Shown: positions 1 through 5,016, counted from the first letter of the stretch. The stretch is 5,016 nt of DNA from an uncultured Oscillospiraceae bacterium (GCA_944387755.1 CALXGC010000112.1:1-5016); one strand, 5' to 3'. The notes: a model not told the origin generated them from the sequence alone. Program-made: numbers and translations.

Positions 1-57
1 GATAATATGCAGCGAGATGGGGTCGGAGAAATCTTCGACCCCATCTCGACAGACTGA
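1..57 (+). CDS. Possible 3' end of a plus-strand gene entering from the left
   Basis: Frame 1 is open from the first base to a TGA at 55-57 and would encode an 18-residue tail ending GEIFDPISTD. The stop abuts a strong hairpin followed by TTTT on the plus strand, which is where a terminator for such a gene would lie. The stretch also contains a perfect palindrome (13-48), so it could instead be non-coding. I do not recognise the tail, and 57 bases are too few to prove coding. This is a tentative call resting on the open frame and the terminator position. Confidence 0.3.
   Translation, partial: DNMQRDGVGEIFDPISTD
13..48. repeat. Perfect 13-bp inverted repeat (hairpin)
   Basis: CGAGATGGGGTCG at 13-25 is exactly reverse-complemented at 36-48. 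Three further pairs (one G-T) extend the stem inward to a four-base AAAT loop at 29-32. Neither strand has a T-tract after the stem, so it is not a canonical intrinsic terminator on its own. It lies just before the 57-100 hairpin and may overlap the end of a plus-strand gene. Confidence 0.6.
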
Positions 58-100
58 ACGCAAGGACGGAGGCCCAACTGGGCCTCCGTCCTTGCGTTTT
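57..100. terminator. Strong intrinsic terminator between convergent genes
   Basis: A perfect 17-bp stem (59-75 with 80-96, loop AACT) extends to 19 bp through the A/T pairs at 57-58 and 97-98. On the plus strand it is followed by TTTT at 97-100, so the better terminator direction is for a gene coming from the left. On the minus strand the stem is followed only by TT before CAGTC, so it would be a weaker terminator for the GTPase gene that stops at 116. Its position 15 nt beyond that stop fits shared use by convergent transcripts. Confidence 0.8.
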
Positions 101-115
101 CATAAAGTTTAGAAG

Positions 116-1063
116 TTACCGGAAATATACCAGGGGGTCCTCCGGGGCCTGGGCCTTCTCCACCTGATCGGCGTAGAGGACCACGCCCTCGCCCTCATAG
201 ACGTTGGCGTGTTCCCATTGGATAGTGGCGTGGACAGTGACCCACTCCCCCTTGCGCAGGGAGCGGGCCCGGTCGTACTTACACAGAAATCCAAAGAACC
301 GGATGTCCTCCACACAGCAGGTCATGGCGTTGCGGCCGGGGATAAAGGTCCCCCTGGGGAGCTTCGGACTGGTCATGGCCTGGGCCTTGAGGGTGATGGT
401 CTTGCCCACATACCGGTCCGGGTGGTCCTGGATGTCCAGGTACCAGATGCCGTAGTCGTCGTCCTCCAGGTCGATGTGGCCGGCCTCCAGGGAGTAGGGG
501 AGGATGTCCTCCACCTCCAGCTCCTCTCCCTGTTCGTCCTCAAAGACCACCTCGCACATGCGGTTGGCCGCCCGGACGGAGCGCTTCCACCCGGCCAGAG
601 GCATATCGGGGGTGCAGCGGTTGAAGAGGACCAGGTCCGCCTCCGTGACCATGTCGATAATCATGGACTGCATGTTGTTCCGGTACATCTCGAAGGTGGA
701 ACCGTCCACCACGTCGATGGCCTGGTAGAGGCCCCAGGTCCTGGGGAGCTTCAAATCCCGCAGAATCTGGATGGGCCACATACCGTTGTACTCCATCAGC
801 ACCCGCTCCGGCTGATAGCGGCGGTCCACCTCCTCCAGGAAGGCGGTGGTAATCTGCTCCTGGGACTCGATGGGCACCACCCGGCAGTTCTGCCTGGACA
901 GCTTCTCCAGGTCGTACTCCTCCTCGCCGTCCTCGCAGCGCAGAATCACTGTGCGCTCCCCGTCGTTGAAGTAGTCCATGTCCAGGGTTTCAAGCAGCAG
1001 GGTGGTCTTGCCGCTGTCCAGAAAGCCGGTGATCACATACAGGGGAATGCGGGAATCAGGCAT
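116..1063 (-). CDS. G3E (CobW/COG0523-like) GTPase fused to a YcgQ-like TIGR03943/DUF1980 domain
   Basis: This 315-residue protein joins two modules. Residues 8-175 form a G3E P-loop GTPase: Walker A GFLDSGKT at 13-20, and the family's ExxG at 91-94 (EYNG) after a hydrophobic strand. The GCxCC metal motif of true COG0523 proteins is absent, and the NKxD guanine motif is altered to NRCT at 148-151. An acidic linker (about 175-205) leads to residues 205-315, which resemble the C-terminal domain of the YcgQ/TIGR03943 family by the MTCCVED segment (Cys249-Cys250), the GEWV segment and the APEDPLVYF end. YcgQ-type proteins normally work beside a YcgR-type permease; none is seen here. The ATG at 1063 is chosen because GGAGGAG lies 5 nt upstream; the open frame continues further upstream only as a shadow of the preceding gene. 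The gene sits 17 nt after the other GTPase gene and is surely co-transcribed. No signal peptide or membrane segment is seen, so it is probably cytoplasmic. A metal-related role is inferred; the substrate is unknown. Confidence 0.85.
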   Translation of the reverse strand: MPDSRIPLYVITGFLDSGKTTLLLETLDMDYFNDGERTVILRCEDGEEEYDLEKLSRQNCRVVPIESQEQITTAFLEEVDRRYQPERVLMEYNGMWPIQILRDLKLPRTWGLYQAIDVVDGSTFEMYRNNMQSMIIDMVTEADLVLFNRCTPDMPLAGWKRSVRAANRMCEVVFEDEQGEELEVEDILPYSLEAGHIDLEDDDYGIWYLDIQDHPDRYVGKTITLKAQAMTSPKLPRGTFIPGRNAMTCCVEDIRFFGFLCKYDRARSLRKGEWVTVHATIQWEHANVYEGEGVVLYADQVEKAQAPEDPLVYFR

Positions 1064-1068
1064 GATGT

Positions 1069-1075
1069 CTCCTCC
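1069..1075 (-). promoter_or_regulatory. Ribosome binding site of the GTPase-YcgQ fusion
   Basis: GGAGGAG on the minus strand, 5 nt before the ATG at 1063. It lies inside the 17-nt gap after the upstream stop codon and fixes the start, rejecting the longer reading that extends back into the upstream gene. Confidence 0.85.
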
Positions 1076-1080
1076 CCCTG

Positions 1081-2187
1081 TCAGGCCAGCAGGAACAGCT
1101 TCTCCAGCTGGTCCTCCTTCAGGTCGGAGCCAATGACGCACAGGCGGCCGGTGTAGTCGGGAGAACCCTCCCGAATCTGGAATTCCTCCGGCACCAGGTC
1201 GAAGTGGAGCCAGGTCTTTCCGTCCTCGCAGGGGACCATGCCCTTGGCCCGGAGGATATAGCCGTATTTCTCCCCCATGGCCAGCTCGGACAGGATGTCC
1301 TGGAGCTCCTCCCGGCTGTACTTCCGGGGCGTCTCCCGGCCCCAGGAGATGAAGATCTCGTCGGCGTCGTGGCCGTGGTGGTGATGGTCGTGGCCGCAGC
1401 AGCAGGCGCCGCACTCCTCCCCGTGGTCGTGGTGCTCGTGGTCATGGTCATGCTCATGATCGTGATGATGGTCATGGCCGTGCTCGTGGTCATGGTCGTG
1501 GTCGTGATGGTGGTGATGCGCGTGGTTGTGGCCGTCGTCGTGGGCGTGCTCCCGGCCAATCTCCTCCATCAGCTCCTCGGCCAGGGAGTGGCCGCCCTCC
1601 ATGGCGGAGACAATCTGGGCCCCGGTGAGCTGGTCCCAGGGAGTGGTGAGGATGGCGGCCTTCTGATTTTTCTCCCGCAGCAGCTTCACGGCGGCGTTCA
1701 GCTTGCCCTGGTCCATGTTCTGGGTGCGGGAGAGGAGGATGGCGGAGGCGTGCTCCACCTGGTTGTTGAAGAACTCGCCGAAATTCTTCATATAGATGCG
1801 GGCCTTGGCGGCGTCCACCACGGTGACGAAGCTGTGGAGCTGAAGCTCCGGGGCCTCCTTCTGCACCCGCTCCACGGCGGCGATGACGTCGGAGAGCTTG
1901 CCCACCCCGGAGGGCTCGATGATGATGCGGTCGGGGGCGTAGCCGGCCAGCACCTGCTTCAGGGCCGCGCCGAAATCGCCCACCAGAGAGCAGCAGATAC
2001 AGCCGGAATTCATCTCGGTGATCTCCACCCCGGCGTCCTTCAAAAAGCCGCCGTCAATGCCGATTTCGCCGAACTCGTTCTCAATGAGCACGTTCTTCTG
2101 GCCCTGGAAGGCCTCCTTCAGGAGCTTTTTGATGAGGGTGGTCTTGCCGGCCCCCAGGAAGCCGGAGATGATGTCAATTTGGGTCAT
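1081..2187 (-). CDS. CobW/COG0523 family GTPase with His-rich metal-binding loop (putative metallochaperone)
   Basis: This 368-residue cytoplasmic P-loop GTPase belongs to the G3E family. In order: Walker A GFLGAGKT (9-16), the ENEFGEIGIDG segment (36-46), the metal-binding GCICC motif (62-66), the ExxG motif EPSG (91-94), a His-rich loop (214-273; 30 His plus Cys259 and Cys262-264), and the CobW C-terminal domain (about 274-368). The NKxD guanine motif position reads SRTQ (153-156). Known members couple GTP hydrolysis to delivery of zinc, cobalt or nickel-type metals to target proteins; His-rich loops are common in them and bind metal. The specific metal and client cannot be read from the sequence. 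The start ATG at 2187 begins right before the first beta strand and Walker A, with AAAGGA 11 nt upstream. It is first in a two-gene unit with the fused GTPase gene (17 nt gap). No Zur-like palindrome was seen in the 40 nt upstream, which give way directly to repeats. Confidence 0.93.
   Translation of the reverse strand: MTQIDIISGFLGAGKTTLIKKLLKEAFQGQKNVLIENEFGEIGIDGGFLKDAGVEITEMNSGCICCSLVGDFGAALKQVLAGYAPDRIIIEPSGVGKLSDVIAAVERVQKEAPELQLHSFVTVVDAAKARIYMKNFGEFFNNQVEHASAILLSRTQNMDQGKLNAAVKLLREKNQKAAILTTPWDQLTGAQIVSAMEGGHSLAEELMEEIGREHAHDDGHNHAHHHHHDHDHDHEHGHDHHHDHEHDHDHEHHDHGEECGACCCGHDHHHHGHDADEIFISWGRETPRKYSREELQDILSELAMGEKYGYILRAKGMVPCEDGKTWLHFDLVPEEFQIREGSPDYTGRLCVIGSDLKEDQLEKLFLLA
1369..1548 (-). 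repeat. Low-complexity His-codon repeat tract within the CobW-like gene
   Basis: On the plus strand this is a run of near-repeats of GTGGTCATG/GTCGTG units, encoding alternating His-Asp and His-Glu pairs on the minus strand (residues 214-273). The tract holds 30 His codons and a four-Cys patch (259, 262-264). Such tracts are prone to length change by slippage. The tract is in frame and does not disrupt the gene. Confidence 0.9.
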
Positions 2188-2198
2188 GGTATGTCAGA

Positions 2199-2204
2199 TC
2201 CTTT
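2199..2204 (-). promoter_or_regulatory. Ribosome binding site of the CobW-like GTPase
   Basis: AAAGGA on the minus strand, 11 nt before the ATG at 2187. It is weaker and more distant than the site of the next gene but is the only purine-rich match before this start. Confidence 0.6.
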
Positions 2205-2225
2205 CCAAAGATAAAGATAAACGGG

Positions 2226-2366
2226 ATTTTAGCCTTCCACCCGCTGGGGGGAAGGCGCCCCCGCAGGGGGCGGATGAGGGGGCGTGCGTGCGGGGGACCG
2301 GCTCACCCTCATCCGTCACGGCCTTCGGCCGTGCCACCTTCCCCCTGGAAGGGGGAAGGCTGAAAT
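2226..2366. repeat. Two inverted copies of a palindrome-rich intergenic repeat (MITE-like, non-coding)
   Basis: The 141-bp block ends in 13-bp inverted termini with one mismatch (2226-2238 and 2354-2366, core AGCCTTCC/GGAAGGCT). Inner arms CGGATGAGGG (2271-2280) and CCCTCATCCG (2306-2315) face each other across a 25-bp spacer. Each half has the same layout read inside-out: CCCTCATCCG, a short hairpin, then a CCTTCCCCC-type hairpin ending GGAAGGCT. The left half has hairpins at 2232-2256 and 2257-2271; the right half at 2317-2333 and 2337-2359. The element has no open frame of its own and no clear target duplication. Similar CCCTCATCCG...GGAAGGCT sequences are, from memory, common between genes in gut Clostridia; a copy search was not possible here. 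Confidence 0.8.
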
Positions 2367-2374
2367 AGGGATAT

Positions 2375-2399
2375 GCGGGCGGCCTTCGGACGCCCCTGC
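2375..2399. repeat. Second short palindrome directly after the protease gene
   Basis: GGGCG at 2377-2381 pairs with CGCCC at 2391-2395, and CC/GG continue the stem around a TTC loop with one mismatch. Two outer G-C pairs at 2375-2376 and 2398-2399 add to it across a two-base bulge. It lies 7 nt beyond the protease stop. There is no T-tract on the minus strand, so termination is uncertain. The GCAGGGGCG...CGCCCGC form resembles another family of interspersed palindromes in related genomes (recollection, not checked). Confidence 0.5.
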
Positions 2400-2406
2400 G
2401 GAACGT

Positions 2407-4287
2407 TTACCCCCAGATCAGGTGGGTGGCCTCCATCAGGGCGCACAGCAGGGCGGCGGCGGTCTCCCGGGTACCGGGGTCCTGGGGCTGCTGGTTCCCC
2501 GCCAGGGCCCCCAGCGCCTCCAGATTCCGGGCGGCGGTCTGGGCCCAGGGAGAGTATTCATAGTAGTCAATCCACTCCTCCGCGGAGAGGTTCTGCTGGG
2601 CGAGGTCATAGCCGTCCAGGCTGGCCCAGGCGGCCACGGAGGAGAGCACCGTCACCATCTCCTCATAGGTGATGGTGTCGCCGGGGCGGAAGGCGGAGCC
2701 GTCCCCCGCAAAAAAGCCCTTGGCCGCCATGGCGTTCACCCCGCCGGCGTACCAGGCGTCCTCCGGCACGTCGGAGAAATAATTCTGCTCCGGCGTCCGC
2801 AGGTCCAGGGCGGAGGCAACCATGGCGGCAAACTCCGCCCGGGTGACCGTCTCCTCCGGGCGGAAGGAGCCGTCCTCATAGCCGCTTACCAGGCCGTACA
2901 CGGCCAGGGTGTTGATGGCCTCAGCGAAGGGGGAGGCGGACACGTCGGAGAACATGCGGCTCTGGAAGTCCAGACCCAGGTCCGCGGCCAGCTCCGCCGG
3001 GGCGGTCTGCGTCCAGGTGGACCCGCTGAAGCCCACATACAGCCGGGCGTCGGGGGGCAGGGCCTCCAGCAGCTCGGTGAAGGCGGCCCGGTTGTCCGCC
3101 CGGCGGGCGTCGGACTGGCGGATATAGAAGGTAAGGCCGGCCAGCTCCAGCTTATAGTACCCGTTGGCGAGGGCGGGCTCGTTGGCCCGGAGGAGCAGCG
3201 CCGCCCGCTTTGCGTTGGAGGAGGAGATCAGCAGGGTGGGAATGACTCCCACCGCGTCGTTGGTGGCGCCGTCCGGGGCGTAGAAGCGGTAGGTGGTGAG
3301 CTTCAGGCAGTCCCCGTCAAAGAGCCGGGCGGCGTCGGGATTGGAGGAGTCCTTATCCAGCACCAGCTGGGCCACGCCCTTGCCGTAGGTGCGCTGTCCG
3401 ATGGCAATGCCCAGGCCGTGGGCCCGGACGGCGGCGGTGAACATCTCCGCGCCGCTGGCGCTGTAGGCGCTGGTGAGCACCACCACGGGCACGTCGGTGA
3501 AGTCCGTGGCCGTGGGCTTGATGGCGCGGTAGTAGGCCAGGCCGTCCCGGCCCATCATATAGACCATGACGCCGTTGGTGAACTTGCCCGCCGTCAGCGT
3601 CACCGCGCGGTCCGTGCCGCCGGGGTTGGAGCGCAGGTCCATAACCCAGAGGTGGGCGCCGTCTCCCAGCTCCGTCAGGGCCTTCTCCACGGTGTCGGCG
3701 GTGGAGGCGCCGAAGCTGTCGCAGATGATATAGCCTGCGTCCCCGTCCTCCAGCCGGTAGGTGACGATGGGGATGGACACCGCCCGGCGCTCCAGGGTGA
3801 AGTCCCGGACCTGGCCGCTGCCGTGCAGGCGGACGGTGAGGGTGACGGATGTGCCCGCCTCGCCCCGGATGAGGGAGACGGCGTCCATGCCAGGCTCCAG
3901 GGTCACGCCGTCCACCGCCAGGATGCGGTCGCCGGCGGACAGGCCGGCCTCCAGGGCGGGGGAGCCGGCCAGGACGGACAGAATCTCCATCCCGCCGTCA
4001 ATGGCGGTGGAGGCCGACACGCCGATGCCCACCACCGTCTCCCCGTCCACACGGTTCAGGAAGGACTGATACTCTTCGGCGGTCATGTAGACGGTGTAGG
4101 GGTCGTCCAGGGCCTCCAGCATGGCCTCCACAGAGTCCTGTTCCCAGACTTCTTCGGGGATCTCGTCGATGTAATAGGTCTCCAGCAGGGTCCGCAGGTC
4201 GTCCGGCTCCAGGGCGGCGGCGGGCATGGCGCACAGGCCCGCCGCCAGGGCCGCGGACAGCAGGCCGGTGAGAAAACGATGCTTCAT
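2407..4287 (-). CDS. Secreted S41 (CtpA/Tsp-like) carboxy-terminal processing protease with PDZ and C-terminal SLH repeats
   Basis: A 626-residue exported serine protease. Residues 1-25 are a Sec signal peptide (Lys-His-Arg, hydrophobic core, PAAA); there is no lipobox. The CtpA N-terminal helical region (about 28-80, with LDDPYTVY) leads to a PDZ domain (about 83-170) that in this family gates substrate entry. The S41 core follows (about 175-352) with DLRSNPGG at 217-224. The Ser-Lys-Gln catalytic set is intact: Ser278 in SASGAE, Lys303 and Gln307 in YGKGVAQ, with the 25- and 4-residue spacings known from CtpB. Residues 362-445 are unrecognised. SLH repeats follow at about 446-490 and 504-550, with a degenerate third at about 572-624, and would anchor it to cell-wall polymer. 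The start at 4287 is preferred over an in-frame ATG at 4353 because AAGGAGAG lies 10 nt upstream and the signal peptide begins there. It lies 76 nt downstream of purA; its substrate is unknown. Confidence 0.93.
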   Translation of the reverse strand: MKHRFLTGLLSAALAAGLCAMPAAALEPDDLRTLLETYYIDEIPEEVWEQDSVEAMLEALDDPYTVYMTAEEYQSFLNRVDGETVVGIGVSASTAIDGGMEILSVLAGSPALEAGLSAGDRILAVDGVTLEPGMDAVSLIRGEAGTSVTLTVRLHGSGQVRDFTLERRAVSIPIVTYRLEDGDAGYIICDSFGASTADTVEKALTELGDGAHLWVMDLRSNPGGTDRAVTLTAGKFTNGVMVYMMGRDGLAYYRAIKPTATDFTDVPVVVLTSAYSASGAEMFTAAVRAHGLGIAIGQRTYGKGVAQLVLDKDSSNPDAARLFDGDCLKLTTYRFYAPDGATNDAVGVIPTLLISSSNAKRAALLLRANEPALANGYYKLELAGLTFYIRQSDARRADNRAAFTELLEALPPDARLYVGFSGSTWTQTAPAELAADLGLDFQSRMFSDVSASPFAEAINTLAVYGLVSGYEDGSFRPEETVTRAEFAAMVASALDLRTPEQNYFSDVPEDAWYAGGVNAMAAKGFFAGDGSAFRPGDTITYEEMVTVLSSVAAWASLDGYDLAQQNLSAEEWIDYYEYSPWAQTAARNLEALGALAGNQQPQDPGTRETAAALLCALMEATHLIWG

Positions 4288-4297
4288 AAGAAAAATG

Positions 4298-4305
4298 CTC
4301 TCCTT
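4298..4305 (-). promoter_or_regulatory. Ribosome binding site of the S41 protease
   Basis: AAGGAGAG on the minus strand, 10 nt before the ATG at 4287. It selects this start over the in-frame ATG at 4353, which would put 22 charged residues in front of the signal peptide and lies within the upstream hairpin region. Confidence 0.8.
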
Positions 4306-4319
4306 ATTCAGATGGGAAC

Positions 4320-4351
4320 GCGCCGGATGCCGCGCAAGCGGCACCCGGCGC
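4320..4351 (-). terminator. GC-rich hairpin after purA, possible weak terminator or attenuator
   Basis: In the minus-strand transcript, 14 pairs form between 4338-4351 and 4320-4333 around a UUGC loop. The only non-Watson-Crick position is G-U in that RNA but A-C in the plus-strand RNA, favouring a role in minus-strand transcription. It starts 12 nt after the purA stop. Only GTTCCC follows, so the U-tract is poor and full termination is doubtful. Confidence 0.55.
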
Positions 4352-4363
4352 AATGCGGTATGC

Positions 4364-5016
4364 TTACAGCTTCGAGGTGCGGTAGGTCATCTCCTCCCGC
4401 TTGGGGCCGGAGGAGACCATGGTGATGGGGGCCTGAATGCGCTGCTCCAGGAAGTCCACATAGTCCCTGGCCTGCTGGGGCAGGGCGTTGTAGTCCCTGC
4501 AGCCCCGGATGTCGCATTTCCAGCCGGGCAGGGTGGTGAACACGGGCTTGGCCCGCAGCAGGCGGGGGGTGACGGGGAAGACATCCGTGACCTCGCCGTC
4601 AATCTCATAGCCGGTGCAGACCTGAATCTCGTCCAGGTAGCCCAGCACGTCCAGGCAGGTGAGGGCCACCTGGGTGGCTCCCTGGACCATGCAGCCGTAC
4701 TTGGTGGCCACGGCGTCAAACCAGCCCACCCGGCGGGGCCGGCCGGTGGTGGCGCCGAACTCGCCCCGGTCGCCGCCCCGGCGGCGCAGCTCGTCTCCCG
4801 CATCGCCCAGCAGCTCACTGACGAAGGGCTCGGTCTTGGAGCCCACGCAGGAGGAGTAGGCCGTGGCGACGCAGATGACGTCCTCCACAGCGGTGGGGGG
4901 CACCGCCGCGCCCACGCAGCCGAAGCCGGCCAGGGTGTGGGAGGAGGTGGTCATGGGGAAGATGCCCAGGTCCGGGTCCTTCATGGAGCCCAGCTGGCCC
5001 TCCAGCAGGATGGTCT
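4364..5016 (-). CDS. purA: Adenylosuccinate synthetase, C-terminal half (5' end beyond the window)
   Basis: The last 216 residues of PurA, which joins IMP and aspartate using GTP in the first committed step to AMP. The family is usually about 430 residues, so roughly the N-terminal half, including the catalytic Asp and His and the P-loop, lies past the right edge. Visible signatures are LLEGQLGSMKD and TTSSHTLAGF near the start of the fragment, the aspartate/IMP loop GEFGATTGRPRRVGW (fragment residues 84-98), LPGW (162-165) and the C-terminal guanine-contact segment SSGPKR (201-206). The TKxD guanine motif reads TCLD (119-122), with Lys replaced by Cys and Asp kept. The overall form matches a PurA subtype I recall from Clostridia, so it is likely functional. 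The protease gene follows after 76 nt. Confidence 0.96.
   Translation of the reverse strand, partial: TILLEGQLGSMKDPDLGIFPMTTSSHTLAGFGCVGAAVPPTAVEDVICVATAYSSCVGSKTEPFVSELLGDAGDELRRRGGDRGEFGATTGRPRRVGWFDAVATKYGCMVQGATQVALTCLDVLGYLDEIQVCTGYEIDGEVTDVFPVTPRLLRAKPVFTTLPGWKCDIRGCRDYNALPQQARDYVDFLEQRIQAPITMVSSGPKREEMTYRTSKL

Noticed and set aside
209..1156. Plus-strand open frame of 315 codons opposite the fused GTPase
   Set aside because: It is an antisense shadow with no recognisable motif; the minus-strand frame has Walker A and YcgQ-like signatures and a strong ribosome site.
1064..1414. N-terminal extension of the fused GTPase upstream of the ATG at 1063
   Set aside because: The extra residues are Arg/Pro-rich, lie inside the coding sequence of the upstream GTPase in another frame, and GGAGGAG 5 nt before the ATG at 1063 marks the true start.
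1369..1548. Short tandem repeats resembling a CRISPR-like or VNTR array
   Set aside because: The units are about 6-9 bp with no spacers, in frame, and encode a His-Asp/Glu-rich metal loop typical of CobW-family proteins.
1204..2214. Plus-strand open frame of 336 codons opposite the CobW-like gene
   Set aside because: It is a Val/Leu/Gly-rich antisense shadow produced by the GC-biased codons of the real gene, including a run of Val from the His tract.
2188..2232. Promoter or Zur operator upstream of the CobW-like GTPase
   Set aside because: A TAAAAT hexamer (minus strand, 2226-2231) could be a -10 box, but no -35 lies 16-18 nt upstream and it falls at the repeat terminus. No AT-rich palindrome of the Zur type was seen.
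2226..2366. Insertion sequence or transposase remnant
   Set aside because: There are inverted termini but no coding capacity, no transposase fragment and no clear target duplication, so it is kept as a non-coding repeat.
2284..4425. A 713-codon open frame on the plus strand
   Set aside because: It is antisense to the protease gene along nearly its whole length, is Gly/Val/Gln-rich with no motif, starts inside the palindromic repeat and has no ribosome site. The minus-strand frame has a complete S41-PDZ-SLH architecture.

Overview
The window is a compact, GC-rich stretch in which every well-supported gene lies on the minus strand. Reading along transcription (high to low coordinates) the order is purA (3' half only), a secreted SLH-anchored S41 protease, a His-rich CobW/G3E GTPase, and a second G3E GTPase fused to a YcgQ-like C-terminal domain. 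Strong AGGAGG-like ribosome sites, an SLH-bearing exported protease, the purA subtype and the interspersed palindromic repeats all suggest a GC-rich gut Clostridia of the Oscillospiraceae type (Flavonifractor/Lawsonibacter-like). That placement is inference from sequence style, not from a marker gene.

Region by region: 1-57 may be the tail of a plus-strand gene running in from the left, overlapping a 13-bp perfect palindrome. 57-100 is a long perfect hairpin followed by TTTT on the plus strand, lying between that tail and the last minus-strand gene, and probably the shared terminator. 116-1063 and 1081-2187 are the two GTPase genes, 17 nt apart, clearly one transcription unit. 2188-2406 is a 219-nt intergenic region almost filled by repeats: two head-to-head copies of one palindrome-rich repeat (2226-2366) and a second short palindrome (2375-2399). 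2407-4287 is the protease. 4288-4363 is a short gap with a 14-bp hairpin and a good ribosome site but little room for a promoter. 4364-5016 is the C-terminal half of adenylosuccinate synthetase.

Functionally, purA is housekeeping purine synthesis and the protease acts outside the membrane. The two GTPases look like a small metal-handling module: the first carries the metal-binding GCxCC motif and a 60-residue loop with 30 His and 4 Cys, while the second lacks GCxCC but has a CC-containing YcgQ-like (TIGR03943/DUF1980) domain. The YcgR-type permease that usually accompanies YcgQ is not in the window. The most notable points are this GTPase-YcgQ fusion in tandem with a His-rich paralogue, the structure-preserving divergence between the two inverted repeat copies, and the altered guanine-specificity motifs in both GTPases and in PurA. 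I do not see a defence system, phage, CRISPR array or RNA gene here.
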